A stretch of DNA of 64,000 bases from Ulota crispa. Taxonomy: Eukaryota > Streptophyta > Bryopsida > Orthotrichales > Orthotrichaceae. Shown one piece after another: positions 24,720-35,972 of this stretch. The notes beneath the pieces were generated by a model. That model was not told the origin of the DNA. It searched no databases and saw nothing but the letters and a program-made list of their open reading frames with translations. Positions within the stretch are counted from its first letter, which is position 1. Each line of letters opens with the position of its first letter. Location: positions 35,277,060 to 35,341,059 of the forward strand of contig OY987243.1 in the NCBI GenBank assembly GCA_963920765.1, in the 5' to 3' direction. The position numbers and the translations under genes were made by a program.

Positions 24720-25350
24720 CAGTGTTTAAATTGGAATTTTGTGTTTGGTGCTAATTCGGCGATTGCTTTTTTTCATTTTTTTGGGTGAAAATCTGGCTTC
24801 TATCATTTATTTTTTGGTGAAATTCACAGGTAATCCCTACCATTTTAGTGCAAAAAGACATTAAAACAAGTGATTGTGGCCGCCACAAATGGGAGAAGGG
24901 GGTGAAAGCAATCTCTTGAAGGGAAAGTTTTGGCAAATCACTCTCGGTGAAAACATTGGCTTTGGCTCTAATTTCAGCCACCCTAAAAAAATTTACTTTT
25001 TAGCTATTTTTTTGCCAGAAACAAAAATATTGCTTCCATGTAAGGGGCAGTTCACACTACCTTAAGTTACGTCCAACTAGGGTTTAATTTTTGTTTTTGT
25101 CAAGGTAGAGAGACCCGCACCCCAAAATACACACAAGTAGGGAAAATTTGGTTACAATTGTGATATGTGAAAATCATCCAAAAAACTACTAATGCTAGTT
25201 ATTTTCATCCAACATTGGCAAACTAGGTATATGTTCAAGGTGGAATTTGGCAATTCCATCTAGTTTTTCATGCAAATTTCTTAGTGTAATGGTAGCCACA
25301 AGCCTTTTAGGTAAGATTTAGGCAAAAATTTGCCAAGAAATTAAACCCTA
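24720..25350. repeat. Dispersed repeat, copy A
   Basis: Starts CAGTGTTTAAATTGGAATTT and continues with TTTGGTGCTAAT, a TCATTTATTTTTTGGTGAA block and TTCACAGG, all repeated in the same order at 31714-32795. Farther in, both share AAACAAAAATA, CATCCAA...GGCAAA and TAAAATTTAGGCAAA-type blocks. No inverted termini were found and there is no coding frame. Class unknown. Confidence 0.7.
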
Positions 25351-26759
25351 TGTCCTACTTTCTATCTTTGCAAGTCATGCCTCAACATCAAACCCTATCT
25401 TTGTTGGGTTATCAACCCTTTGAGAACCATGCAACCATATCTTGGTTGCAGAGAGTGGTTTTTGGCCTATAGAGTAAAATTTTTCAACAATTTGGAAATT
25501 GGTCTTGAAAAATGCATGTGCTCACAAGAATTTTGCTTCCAACTATAAAAAAAAAAACAATGGAATTAGATATGTGAGTTGACAAACAATGGTGTTTATA
25601 CGTCATGGCCTCAAAATACAAATCCTTTTTTGGTCAAAGATGAATAAAAACAACAACACAATACATCAAATATCCAAGAAGAATGCCACTTTTCAATTGT
25701 ATGGTCCTAAAAAACATCAAATTGCTTAAGAAATATGCTTGTATTGTTTCTCTAGATCTCCCGTGAGATCTCCCCATGTTTTCCATGTATTCATAAATGC
25801 TTCACAAACATTTTTTGATTTGGACACATCTTCTAGTGCTTTGCACACAATAACCTTTAATTTGATATTCATGGATTTTGGATAGTCTATGCATAGTTAA
25901 ATGTGGCATAAAAGATTTAAAACATCTTGTTATGTTATAGATTAGTTTGTATATGTTACAAATTAGTTTGTAAGAGAACCATGGCTATTTATTTGAACAA
26001 TAAAAAAATATCTTAAAACAACATTTTCATTTACTATACAAGATGGGATTTTGTTCATCAAATTCTTATACAAAAGTGATTGAAACGTCCTTTGTATTTG
26101 TGTCCTTGAGTTGGTTTGTAATGATTGTTGCATTTTTGCAATGTATTAATTTGCCTCAAAGGTACCATTTCTACATTATTGTGAGCCTGATATTAACAAC
26201 CACTTTTATTTTTTATTTTTTTTGGTCATATAAACAATCATAGGCATTTGTGCTCATTTTCACCTTGGTTCTCTTTTCAGGTTGCAATTCCAACCCCAAA
26301 AGAAATGTCGGTGAAGGGTGTAATTAAAACATGTCCAGCTCCTACTCAATATGGCAAATGTGACAAACATGACAAGACAACAAGTACATCACCAAAAACA
26401 TCACATTTGACCTCTTCCGTGAAGGATCCTAAGTGACGCAAGTTCGCAACGTGACCACCACATGGCATTTTCCGAAGACACCGACGTTTCTTCTTCAAAA
26501 GATGGAAGAACTTATTTATGCACGTATAGTTTTAGGGTTTGGGTTTGTAGTTTAAGGGTTTAAACTTGACATCCCTTCTAATACAACATTCACCACATAT
26601 TATCAAATGCAACATCAAATTGTGAAAAAATGATAAAAATGTCAACCTTAGTCCAAGGAATTATTTGTGAGAATCCTTTTACCAGAAAGTCACCTTGTTT
26701 GTGACACTACCTTCCTTGACACTACAAAAATAAATGAAATATGGATGCCATAAAAGTAA
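25351..26759. other. Intergenic, one weak exon-like stretch
   Basis: Mostly AT-rich and stop-dense. At 26281-26436 a stretch preceded by a good acceptor (TTCTCTTTTCAG) is open for 51 codons to a TGA, with a Lys/Thr/Ser/Pro-rich peptide containing VAIPTPKEMSVKGVIK. I do not recognise it and see no partner exon. Confidence 0.35.
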
Positions 26760-27130
26760 GGGAAAATTTCATGGATACCCTTGAAGTTTGTAATATTTTC
26801 ATAGATACTCTTGAAATTTTCAATATATTCATAGATACCTTTGAAGTTTGCAATGTTTTCATAGATACCCATGTTTTTTTAGAATTATCACAAATATCCT
26901 TTGACTAAATTTTTTAGGTGGTTGTTTTATTGTGCATGTCACTTCCTTTCTTCCTTTGTACACACACATAACAAGAAAGAAGTAGTGTACACACAAAAGG
27001 AGATAGAAGTGACATGCATCACAAAACAAACACCTAAATTTTTTGATCCAAAAATATTTGTGATATTTCTGAAAAAGCAGGGGTATTTATGAAAATATTG
27101 CACACTTCAGGGGTATCCATTAAATTTCCC
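26760..27130. mobile_element. MITE, GGGAAAATTTCATGGATACCC family, copy 2
   Basis: Left end GGAAAATTTCATGGATACCC, right end AGGGGTATCCATTAAATTTCC. In this copy the subterminal phrase (GTTTTCATAGATACCC) is repeated three times in tandem. Centre carries TTTGTACACACACATAACAAG and its mirror image. Non-coding. Confidence 0.85.
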
Positions 27131-27718
27131 TTAAAAAACATTAAATTTGTCATTAGTTGGATGGGAATCCACTAATTTTAGTTGAGTGCATATATGAACG
27201 TGCACGTGTGGGTGAATTTTTATCCAATTTTTCCTTACCTGCAGTCTAGGGGTATTCGCCCCCCTTTCCTGGCCTTGCGTTTTTGCCCTCCAGGGCTTTA
27301 TCCAAGGGGCCTTGCGCATTCAGTCTATGCCACGTTTTGCCAGGCCAACAGAAAAGAACTGAAAGTATTTTAGCTGCTGCATGCTGCATGCGAAAGTACA
27401 AAATATCTGAAAACTGAAAAGGGGAAAGGAGACAGGATCACATTGATTTCCAGACAAAGACCTATTGAATGCCGCTCAAATTATTGCTGCTTCAAATTGA
27501 CATGACACAGTACTAGTAAATGGTAAATTGGTGTCTCATTCTATTGCACGATGAAGCATTATTGAGAGAAATTGTACGAGACTGGTGGATGACACTGACG
27601 CTGGAATGCACCTGCCGAAAAGTTATGGTTCTTCAATCCTAAAATGCCTCAGGCTATTTTCTCGGTCCAACCGTCCAAGAAGGCAATTTAGGAGTTTCTG
27701 GAATTGTAGGTGTAAGAC
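27131..27718. other. Intergenic with a locally GC-rich patch
   Basis: 27235-27350 is GC-richer (CCCCCCTTTCCTGG..., GGGGCCTTGCGC). Open frames on both strands but no recognisable protein. Confidence 0.35.
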
Positions 27719-28147
27719 AAAGGTAGGAGCACCCAATTGCAACACCAGTCGTTCTCGAACATTTAAAATTAAACTTAAAGTAGATAGATATGCACCCAAA
27801 GAAGACACGAATGCATTCAGACAAGACACAAATGCACCCAAATCAGACACACAAGTTGACAGAAGGGGATAGAAATTGTGTAGGTGGCAATTTTTGATTG
27901 GGTGTGACATGCGCATGACATGGTCTTATTGTTGTTGTTTTTTCAGGGGTTTAATATTTACAATAGGTAAGTCTACGGAGTTGTCTTCAACAATTCATAA
28001 TTTATTCATATGATCTCAAAAAATTCTAAAAACAATTTTTCTTGCATCTTTATCCATTTCCTAACAAGCCCATGCCATCAGATTCTCAGAAGACACTCCC
28101 AATTACCACATCTGAGGTAAGTGTCGCATTTGGGTGCTTCTACCTTA
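27719..28147. mobile_element. MITE, TAAGGTAGNAGCACCC family, copy 3
   Basis: Left end AAAGGTAGGAGCACCCAATTG; right end TTTGGGTGCTTCTACCTTA, its inverted match. The interior has a short direct repeat built on ACAAATGCACCCAAA. Interior not shared with copies 2, 4 or 5, so it is tied to them by its ends only. Confidence 0.65.
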
Positions 28148-28166
28148 TTATCAAGATTGTTATTAA

Positions 28167-28408
28167 CCCCTAAGTGCTCACACTTAAAACCGGAAATACC
28201 TGACCTACTTGCAATTAAAGTGTCCCCTGTGGACTGAAAAATACAATTTACAAGATTGGACCATACAAATTGTTAGTAGAAAGCATCTCCATTGTGATGG
28301 GCTTGATTGGGGGTGGTTTGACCAAAGGAACAATGAGATCACATCAGTCAAACTTACACTGACACAACTTTTGGAGAGACAGTTTACTGTCAGCTCGGGG
28401 CTCACGGG
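28167..28408. mobile_element. TTAA-flanked MITE, shortest member (242 bp)
   Basis: TTAA at 28163-28166 and 28409-28412. Left end CCCCTAAGTGCTCAC, right end GCTCACGGG. Probably an internally deleted or very diverged copy. An open frame occurs on each strand inside (28205-28412), but both are products of the mirror structure. Confidence 0.7.
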
Positions 28409-28412
28409 TTAA

Positions 28413-29104
28413 GCACTGAAACAAAATGGTAAACAAAGGATCTTGAATTTTGGGGTCGTTAGATTTTGCTTCCAAATTTTCCAAAAAAAAAAAAAGTAAA
28501 TGTTAAGATATTTGTGATTAAATGTGGACAAGTATGAAATTTATTGTTTTTTTTTGCAACTGCCCAAAGTTTGTTATGTTAAAATGGCAACTTCTGTGTA
28601 CAAAATTGCAAAATAAACACTTATGATGAATTAGTGTTTATTGTTGTTACTTCAAAACTAATGACTCCCCTTCCAAATCCATGACAACAATTTCACAAGT
28701 GAGTTTGCAATGCAATAGTCAAAGAGCTACCACTTAACACAAAGAAAAAAAAATTAATTTCAATTTTTGACCAAAAATTATTATGATCAAAGAGAATTCA
28801 ACTATGGATGATTTCTAATTCTTATATGAGAGACATTCCAAATGAAAATAGCACAAAAACACATGGGTTTTATTAGATGATTAATTTTTTATGTAAGGGC
28901 CCTCATTGCCTAGGGGGAAATTTTGACTTTATTTTCAACTTGTTGCTTGTTTTTCCAAAGTGGCCACTTGTCACAAACACTTCACTGACAATTTTCAGCA
29001 CACTTTTTAGTGCTCAATAGGCATGCTTCCACCAAAAAAATTGAAATATAATATGTTGGACATTCAAATTGAACATTGAGGTTAAATTTCAAAGCGTAGC
29101 TTCT
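28413..29104. other. Intergenic, no recognisable gene
   Basis: AT-rich. The phrase GGGCCCTCATTGCCTAGGGG at about 28897-28916 resembles the left end of the element at 29179 but lacks a TTAA flank and I could not find its partner end. Confidence 0.4.
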
Positions 29105-30265
29105 CCAAATTTTTTTCTTTCAAGTCTTTGCCTTTAGCAAGGTCTAAAAGTTTCATGAACACCAAAATTTGGGGTTAACCCTTTGTTGCCTAAGGGGACG
29201 GTTTTTGTCCCCTAGCCATCCATCAAGTAATTTTGAATTGCTGTAACTTTTGTGAAAATTATCCAAATCAATAAAACTTGTTGGCAAAGTTGTGCATACT
29301 AGTCTAGCTTCTATGATATAATTTTCAGATCAATGTAAGACATATTCAATTTGTGAAAGTCATTCAAAGTTCACAAGGTCAAATTGAGTTCACCACAGTG
29401 CATTGTGATGGCTACAACTTTGAGGGCTTGTATCTTTTTCATCAAATGTTTTTCAACAAAAAATTTTGGGTTTTGTTCCCCTTAAAGTCTAGTAATTGTG
29501 GTAGAATTTTCAAGTCAATCCAGGTTTTCTTGAATGTTTGGGAGCAACTCAAAGTTCAAAATCTACACATTTTTGCATTACAGTGAACTTTTGTGGGTTA
29601 TAACTTTTTTATGAAAACTTTTTTTCCAACATTTATTATTGGAAAAGTTGCATATACTAGTCTAGTTATTGTCGTTAAAATTTAATATCAATCCAAGAAG
29701 TTATGAGTGAAAGAGAAGCATTTTAGTAAATGGAGGTTTAGCCATAGATGTGATTTTTTGCTACTTTTTTCATAGATTTTTTTACATTTCAAAAAAAGTT
29801 TGCAAACCAAATGAGTATATTGATTGATATTTTCTTTCACCAATGTGTTTGTGTATTGGTTTGAATCACTTACATTTTGATTTTTTTTCATTTGAGTAGG
29901 TTTAGAAATCAAAATTCACCTCTAAGTGTGTATTTAGGAAAATTTCAGCATCTTTTTTCAACACTAAAACATTATAATCTTCCAATCTATGTGGTCAAAT
30001 GACCCCAAATTCCATCCACATCATCTACAACATACACACTACAAGATTGTATAGTTAAGATTTTCATACTCCACTCAAATTTAGGCTTACAACACTTGGA
30101 AAGCAAAAATGTGTTTAGGCCTCTTTGGACCTTAGGTGATGAGGGGTTAACACCAAAACCTGCCGCACATTTTTTTCTTTCAGGTCTTTGCCCAACTGCC
30201 TTTAGCAAGGTCTAAAAGTTTCATGAACACCAAAATATGGGGTTAACACCAAAACTTACTGCACA
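29105..30265. repeat. Tandem duplication of about 95 bp, one copy occupied by a transposon
   Basis: One unit is split: 29105-29178 (ending CACCAAAATTTGGGGTTAA) and 30147-30169 (TTAACACCAAAACCTGC...). The other is whole at about 30170-30265 (CACCAAAATATGGGGTTAACACCAAAAC). The whole unit has a single TTAA exactly where the split unit contains TTAA-element-TTAA. An 8-bp indel (CAACTGCC) also separates the units. Confidence 0.88.
29179..30146. mobile_element. TTAA-flanked MITE (968 bp), subfamily with 57149
   Basis: TTAA at 29175-29178 and 30147-30150. Ends CCCTTTGTTGCCTAAGGGG and CTTAGGTGATGAGGGG. Internal homology to 57149-58095, for example a block around ATGTGGTCAAATG and another around AACATTATAA. 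No coding frame. Its empty site is preserved next door at 30243-30246. Confidence 0.92.
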
Positions 30266-30815
30266 GGGTTAGGTTGGCTTTACACTACAAGTCAAGGCTA
30301 TTTTCCAGCTTATAACACACCAGATACTGGAATCCAATTGGTTTGTATTCAAAAAACAACCTCAAGGCCTTTATCCTAGGAGCCAAGGCCCATTCTTCAA
30401 AACATGTTTTAACATTTAAAAGGCAAGATTTGACATGCACCCAACTCCAAAAATTGGGTCTCTAAAAAATGTGAAGTCAATTCTTGGACCTGGGCCCATT
30501 TTTAGATTTGATTAAAATATGATTTTTTAAATAAAAAACTTTCTTTTGAGATAATCAACACCGTAGGATGGATTAAAAATATCAACGGTCATCCATAGTT
30601 TCTTTTTGTATCCCTTTTCTCTTGAAATGTTCAAAATTTACTCTATTGACCTCAACTTTTTGGCCTCAAAGCCTTTACACACAAGGGAGTTGGCCCCCAC
30701 TATATTCATATATTAATGGGCACTTGGGGCCGTTCTTGAGGCCACTTGGGCTGAAATTTTGGCTAAACTAGCCCCTAATTTTCATGCCCTTGACTCCTAG
30801 GGTAAAACGGCCCTT
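30266..30815. other. Intergenic, no recognisable gene
   Basis: AT-rich with short C-rich phrases; nothing supported. Confidence 0.5.
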
Positions 30816-31540
30816 ATAGCATCTCCATTGGTGGCTCTGGCTTGCTCAAACTGGATGAAAAGTAGCCAGGCCCCTCTCATGCCCCTCTCAAACTCTCTTA
30901 TTTGATGAGTCTAGCAAGCCACTCTCCAAGGCACTATTCATGCACTATTCACCCTAAGTTTAATGAGCTTTATTCTCTACTTCCCTAAATAAGTGGTCAA
31001 CTACTTATTTATGGGGTGTGTTTGAGTGTAAGAACATCTCCACCAGGGGCTTCCCTATCCACATCCCCAAATGGATGAAGATGGAGGAAAAATGGGGATA
31101 GGGATGGGGAAGCCCCACCAGTTCTTCCCCATTTCTTGGCATTGTTACTACAATGTGTAATATCAAATCTAGTGATGAGCAAGAGGAGAGTATTTGAGGT
31201 GGGCCATGAGAGTATCTCAAGTGGGCCAAGGTAACTAACTGGCACTATTTTTGGTAAACCTGGGATATGGGTTACCAAATTTGAGTTCTGTATATGCCCC
31301 CTTGGACAACAAACTCGGGCCCTTGATCATCCGGCTTCCCCAAAAATTTGGAGATACGGGCTGCTAGTGGGGGGTTTCTTCCCCATCCAAATGAATTCCA
31401 TCCGGATACAGATGGGGAAGCCCCTTGGTGGAGATGCTCTAAGATCACCTTTTCAAAAAACATGGGTGAAGATTGAGAGCCTTCAGGCCAAACCAGATGG
31501 AAAACTTTGAGCGAGTCTCGACCGGTGGAGATGCTCTTAG
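30816..31540. mobile_element. MITE with TAGAGCATCTCCA-type ends, hosting a second one
   Basis: Left end TATAGCATCTCCATTGGTGG, right end CCGGTGGAGATGCTCTTAG, imperfect inverted repeats. A related element (31029-31442) sits inside. Such GAGCATCTCCA termini are common among plant MITEs; I cannot assign a superfamily with confidence. Confidence 0.7.
31029..31442. mobile_element. Inner MITE, TAAGAACATCTCCACC ends
   Basis: Left end TAAGAACATCTCCACCAGGG, continuing GCTTCCC; right end GGGAAGCCCCTTGGTGGAG, then ATGCTCTAA. Terminal repeats of about 28 bp with two or three mismatches. A further GGGGAAGCCCC copy inside the left half makes a second, shorter hairpin. Non-coding; open frames on the minus strand here are by-products of the mirror. 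Confidence 0.8.
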
Positions 31541-31603
31541 CTTGCAACTAGCCAATTCGATCAAAGCAGAAGCAATGAAGCATTCGCAACTAAGAAGTTT
31601 AAT

Positions 31604-31669
31604 TTAGAAACTGTCTACATTACTGCAGTCAGTGCCATGTCGGAGCAGAGCTTTGATTCTCCGGACGAT
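31604..31669 (-). pseudogene. Possible terminal exon fragment, unidentified
   Basis: On the minus strand an acceptor (TTATGTGCAG) is followed by 21 codons and a stop, reading IVRRIKALLRHGTDC... at its start. The composition is exon-like and different from the flanks. I do not recognise the peptide and there is no partner exon nearby because a dispersed repeat begins at 31714. Could be chance. Confidence 0.2.
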
Positions 31670-31713
31670 CTGCACATAAGTTAGATTGAAGCTTTTCACA
31701 CGTCGTCTCACCT

Positions 31714-32795
31714 CAGTGTTTAAATTGGAATTTTGTGTTTGGTGCTAATCTAGCGATTGCCTCTTTTTTTGGGTGCAAATCTGGCTTCTTTCATTTATTT
31801 TTTGGTGAAGTTCACAGGCAATTCTCAAATTTTAGTGTAAAAAGACATCTAAAGCAAATGATTGTGGCGTGACATGTGGCAAAAAAGGGGTAAAAGCAGT
31901 CCCTTTCATTGGTGAATTTTGGCAAATTACACTCACTAGATCATTGGCTCTAGTGCTAATTTTAGGCCCCTATAAAAATTTGTTTCTAGAGATTTGTAGC
32001 CTCAAACAAAAACACTAACCTATATGCAATATTCAATGTAGCTTAGTTGGGCACAATTGACCAATAAGATTGAGTGATTGTACCATGCCATCTTTTGTTT
32101 ACATAGTTTAACCAATACATATGTGACATGTAGTATTTATCCATCAAAGTAGTATTTTTTTATGCATTTGTAAAATCATGGTACTTTGGAATCAGAATCA
32201 AGGTACCATATAAACTTAAATCTATGTGTGGACTGTGGACCCACTTGAGAAGCTTCTACAATTTGGTACTATAATTGATGGTCATGCTGATACAATTACC
32301 ACATACGAAGAAAATTATACATTTGTTGTGCTTTATCATTGGTGAATGGCAATGATGCTACCTGGCAACATGTCCATATCTTTTGATGATATATAAAAAA
32401 AATTGGCAAAACATTTTTAGTGAAAATCCTCCCTATAGCGTTAATTTCAAGGGTCCTTAAAAAATTTCGCTTCCTAGCAACATTTTGCCCCAAACAAAAA
32501 TACTATCTCACCTTACTTACAGTAATTAGACGGCTGACCCCACCATGCGAGCAGGTACGGAAAATTTGGATAGAGTTGGATAGAATCAACAAAGTGTGTA
32601 GATTCATCCAGGAAATTTGTTAATATTAGGAAATCTATTGATAGTAGTAGCTTTCATCCAAGAGCTGGCAAATCTGGTGCAAATGTGGGGAGGGATATGG
32701 CAAATTCATCCATTTTTTTCAAGAATTTTTCTAGTTTTACCTTTGCCACTCAAGTTTTGAGGTAAAATTTAGGCAAATTTTTGTCAAAAGAATTA
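31714..32795. repeat. Dispersed repeat, copy B
   Basis: Homologous to 24720-25350 from its first base (CAGTGTTTAAATTGGAATTT). It is longer because about 32000-32395 has no counterpart in copy A; the shared blocks resume near 32400 (CCTCCCTATAGC, AACAAAAATACTATC). No coding frame. Confidence 0.7.
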
Positions 32796-32797
32796 AG

Positions 32798-33175
32798 GAA
32801 TGACTAGGTGGACACCCCCCCAATTGCTACGTGGACCCCCATAGCCTAGCTTATCAAATTTGAGATAATTATTATGCTAAAATATGAATAAAATCAAAAC
32901 AATAAATTTGCCTATATTTGTGTTTACAAGCATTGCAAACATACAACGAATTTGCCTCATTTGTGGCACGTTCAAATGTCAAACTAGTAAATGAAGGGAG
33001 TAACTAGTTTAACTCCTAACCGTGTCACAAATGAGGCAAATTTATTGTATGTTTACATTGCTTATAAATACAAATGCACGCCAAAATATTCCTTTGATTT
33101 TATTGCATAGCGTAATCTATTTAATAGATTATGGGGTGTCCGAGTAGCAATTGGGGGTGTCCACCTAGTCGCTCC
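32798..33175. mobile_element. MITE, GACTAGGTGGACACCCCC family, copy 1
   Basis: Left end GACTAGGTGGACACCCCCCA, right end TGGGGGTGTCCACCTAGTCG. Internal mirror around TAGTAAATGAAGGGAGTAAC/TAACTCC. The second copy is at 62025-62446. Non-coding. Confidence 0.88.
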
Positions 33176-33415
33176 GAAAATTAAACGCTGTTATAATCGG
33201 ACTATTGGTCGGCGGGAGGGATATGAAGATCGCGAACATGCAGGGACGGAGGAGATGATATCATCATCATCTTTGCAGCAAAAATATCTTGAATGTGCTT
33301 TCAGTGGACTCCCAGTCTCCCATTGGATTAGAGCAAAACTTTCCCCCTTGCGTTTGGAAACCAGGCATGGCTCTGTCGTCGTCCTCGTTCTGGCTGTCTC
33401 CTATATAACCTCATC
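33176..33415 (+). promoter_or_regulatory. Core promoter of the nodulin-related gene
   Basis: A TATATAA box lies at 33402-33408. The region immediately after is rich in C/T (CTCTTTCTTAGAGCACC, CTTCTCCATCTCTCGCC), typical of a plant transcription start. About 30 bp downstream of the box would put the start near 33435. The inferred leader is not confirmed by any transcript. Confidence 0.55.
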
Positions 33416-34600
33416 GCTACCTCTTTCTTAGAGCACCTTAACTTACATCTTCGCTCTCAATCTTCTCCATCTCTCGCCAACAATTTTCTGCAACCGTGCT
33501 TCGACATTTGGACTCGTTTCTCCACCTTCAATCAAGGTACGGAGATACAGAGCTTGCAGATATGAATAACTTTGAATATCTTGTGTTTCGTGTTGTGAAT
33601 GTCCATTTGCATTTGCTGGTTGGAGTGGAGTTAGCCAAGTGTATGCAGTCCAAGATTTTACGTAATTTTATTCCTAATGCTCTCACTGTCACTATTCTCT
33701 TCACAAATCGCAGTCTAGTACTTGATGTGCGGTATTAATTTTATTTGGAGTTTCGGTTGTTTAGAGAATTTCGATAAAGATTCGCTACCTCTTTGTTAGA
33801 GCACCTTATATATTCGCTCTCAATCGTGTCCATCTCTCGCCAACAATTATCTGCCACCGTGCTTCGACGTTTGGATCCGTTTCTTCATCTTTAATCAAGG
33901 TATAGGGATACAGAGCTTGCGGATAAGAATAACCTTGAAAATCTTGTGTTTCGTGTTAAGAATGTCCATTTGCACTTGCTGGTTGGAGTGGTGTAGTCCA
34001 AGTTGTATGTAGTCCAAAATTGTACGTAATATTATTCCTAATGCTATGACAATCACTATTCTCTTCACAAAGTGCAGATGGAGCTCTAGTACTTGATGCG
34101 TTGTAATACTTTATTTGGAGTGTCGATTGTGTAGAAAATTTTGATAAAGATTTGTGTCAAGAAAGTGGATATGTTGAGAGTGATGAACGCAGTTGGAGTG
34201 GTGTTAACCAAGTGTATGTAGTCCAAGATTGTACGGAATTTCATTCCGAATGCGATGACAATCATTATTCTTTTCACAGTCTAGTACTTGATGTGTGGTG
34301 ATACTTCTAAGGTATAGGGACAGAGCTTGCAGATAAGAATAACATTGATAATCTGTTGTTTTGTGGTATGAATGTCCATTTGCACTTGCTGATTGGAGTG
34401 GTGTCCGGAGTCGTGTTAGGCAAGTGTATGTAGTCCAAGATTGTACGTAATTTTATTCCTAATGCTTTGACAATCCCTATTCTCTTCACAAACTGCAGAT
34501 GGAGCTCTAGTACTTGATGTGTTGTAATACTTTTATTTGGAGTTTCGATTGATAAATATTTGTGTCAAGAAAGTGGATATGTTGAGAGTGATGAACGTAT
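33416..34600 (+). repeat. Tandemly multiplied 5' leader and intron of the nodulin-related gene
   Basis: Unit 1 starts about 33416 (GCTACCTCTTTCTTAGAGCACC) and unit 2 about 33783 (GCTACCTCTTTGTTAGAGCACC). Both contain CCATCTCTCGCCAACAATT, the GTGCTTCGAC block, then a possible donor in ATCAAGGTA, and AGCTTGCAGATAAGAATAAC-type, GTCCATTTGCA-type and TAGTCCAAGATTGTACG-type blocks. Two more partial units follow at about 34150-34310 and 34310-34600. Units are roughly 370 bp when complete, with internal deletions in the later ones. An acceptor (TTTGGCAG) lies just before the ATG at 34635, so this is most simply leader exon plus 5' UTR intron sequence repeated in tandem. Confidence 0.8.
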
Positions 34601-34634
34601 GCGCAGTTAAATCTTGATTTGTGGCGTTTGGCAG

Positions 34635-35552
34635 ATGGATTTCCTCAAGCAGGCTGAGCAGTTTGCCGCCTCCAACAACACAAGTACTGACGGTGAGAAA
34701 TCGGGAGCGCCAGGAGGTTCTGATGGCGGACTCGGAGGTCTTGTGAACTCAGCATCGAGCATGATGAAGTCGCAGGGCGCGGCACCGGCTGGTGACGGGA
34801 GTACAGCAGCAAGTGCTGACGGAAGCTTGCCTGGCGGACGAAAGGCTCCCTCTGACCAAGATTTCATGCAAAGTGGCAAGGTATGGAGCTCACTAATTCC
34901 GTTCTTGACAGTCGACTCAAATGTCGTGTTACTGGAAATTGGAACATTCTCACAGTTATAAATATTAATCCCTTTCTCTGAGGTTTTTTCGATTCTGTGT
35001 TTAAAACAACGCTTGATTTTTAGACCGCAAATTAATTTCAAAGATTGAGAACATCGAAAGTCGATTCAAATATCACTATTTCATTGGTAGACAAAGAACA
35101 GAAGTGTTCGATTCTATTGTAACCTAGCTTGTTGCTATGGCTGAGAATTATAAGCACTCTTTTCCGGTTTCAAATTTGAGATGTTTGTTTTATTGATGTT
35201 GCCTGCAGTTGCTGATGGGGGCGGCTCAAGGAGAGAAAGTCGATAATTCTCAGCTCGCAGGTATATCTTAGTTTCCGATGATCGTTCTGCAAGTTTTCAT
35301 ATAACGTTAGATTGTAATTTTGAAGCCTTCATAGCTAGAGTGTTTTTTTAATGCGTAACTAATTTTATAAATTGTGAATGGTGGTTAGGGGCTGCATCGG
35401 ATGTACTCGGAGGATTGGCTGCACGTGGAAACTTGGATGAAGGTCAGTATGGTAAATACATCAACCAAGCTGAGGGTTATCTCAACAAGTACGCTGGACA
35501 GGGGGGCCAGTCTGCTGCGCCTGCGAAGGTGAACTCTCATATTCCTGCATAA
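34635..35552 (+). CDS. Nodulin-related-protein-like small protein
   Basis: Three coding exons: 34635-34880 (donor GTATGG), 35209-35260 (donor GTATAT), 35389-35552 (TAA at 35550). Product 153 residues. The N-terminal half (MDFLKQAEQFAAS... then a Gly/Ser/Ala-rich, disordered tract to about residue 80) is low complexity. The C-terminal part carries the recognisable family motif: GAASDVLGGLAARGNLDEGQ followed by a KYINQAEGYLNKY helix. This matches plant nodulin-related proteins, which are small soluble proteins linked to heat and stress responses in the few characterised cases. The role here is inferred only. An AAG|GTGAAC at 35527-35533 could act as an extra donor that would replace the last few residues. 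The ATG directly abuts a 5' UTR intron acceptor. Confidence 0.85.
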
Positions 35553-35679
35553 TCCTAAGCTTCCCCCGCGAACGATGTGTCTGATGTTCCTTCGAGCAGA
35601 ACCGACTAAGTTGATGGATCATTCAATCTCCTGCTTAGCACGCCTAAAGTCAAGTCCAAAGAATGATTGTTAAACTTTA

Positions 35680-35972
35680 GGGAAAATTTCATGGATACAC
35701 CTGAAGTTTGCAATATTTTTATAGATACCCCTGCTTTCTCAGAAATTTCACAGATACCCTTAGACCAAAATTTTCAAGCGTTTTTTTTGTTATGCATGTC
35801 ACTTCCCTTCTTTCTTTGTGCACACACTACTTTCTTGTTACGGAGTGCATAAGGAACAAGGAAAGTGGCATGCACATCAAAAAAATCGCTTGAAAATTTG
35901 GTCCAAGGGTCTGAAAAAGCAGGGGTATCTGTGAAATTATTGCAAACTTCAGGGGTATCCTGGAAAAATTTC
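35680..35972. mobile_element. MITE, GGGAAAATTTCATGGATACCC family, copy 3
   Basis: Left end GGGAAAATTTCATGGATACA, right end CAGGGGTATCCTGGAAAAATTTCC. It lies only 130 bp after the stop codon of the nodulin-related gene, so it may be carried in that gene's 3' UTR. Interior shares GCATGTCACTTCC with the other two copies. Confidence 0.85.
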
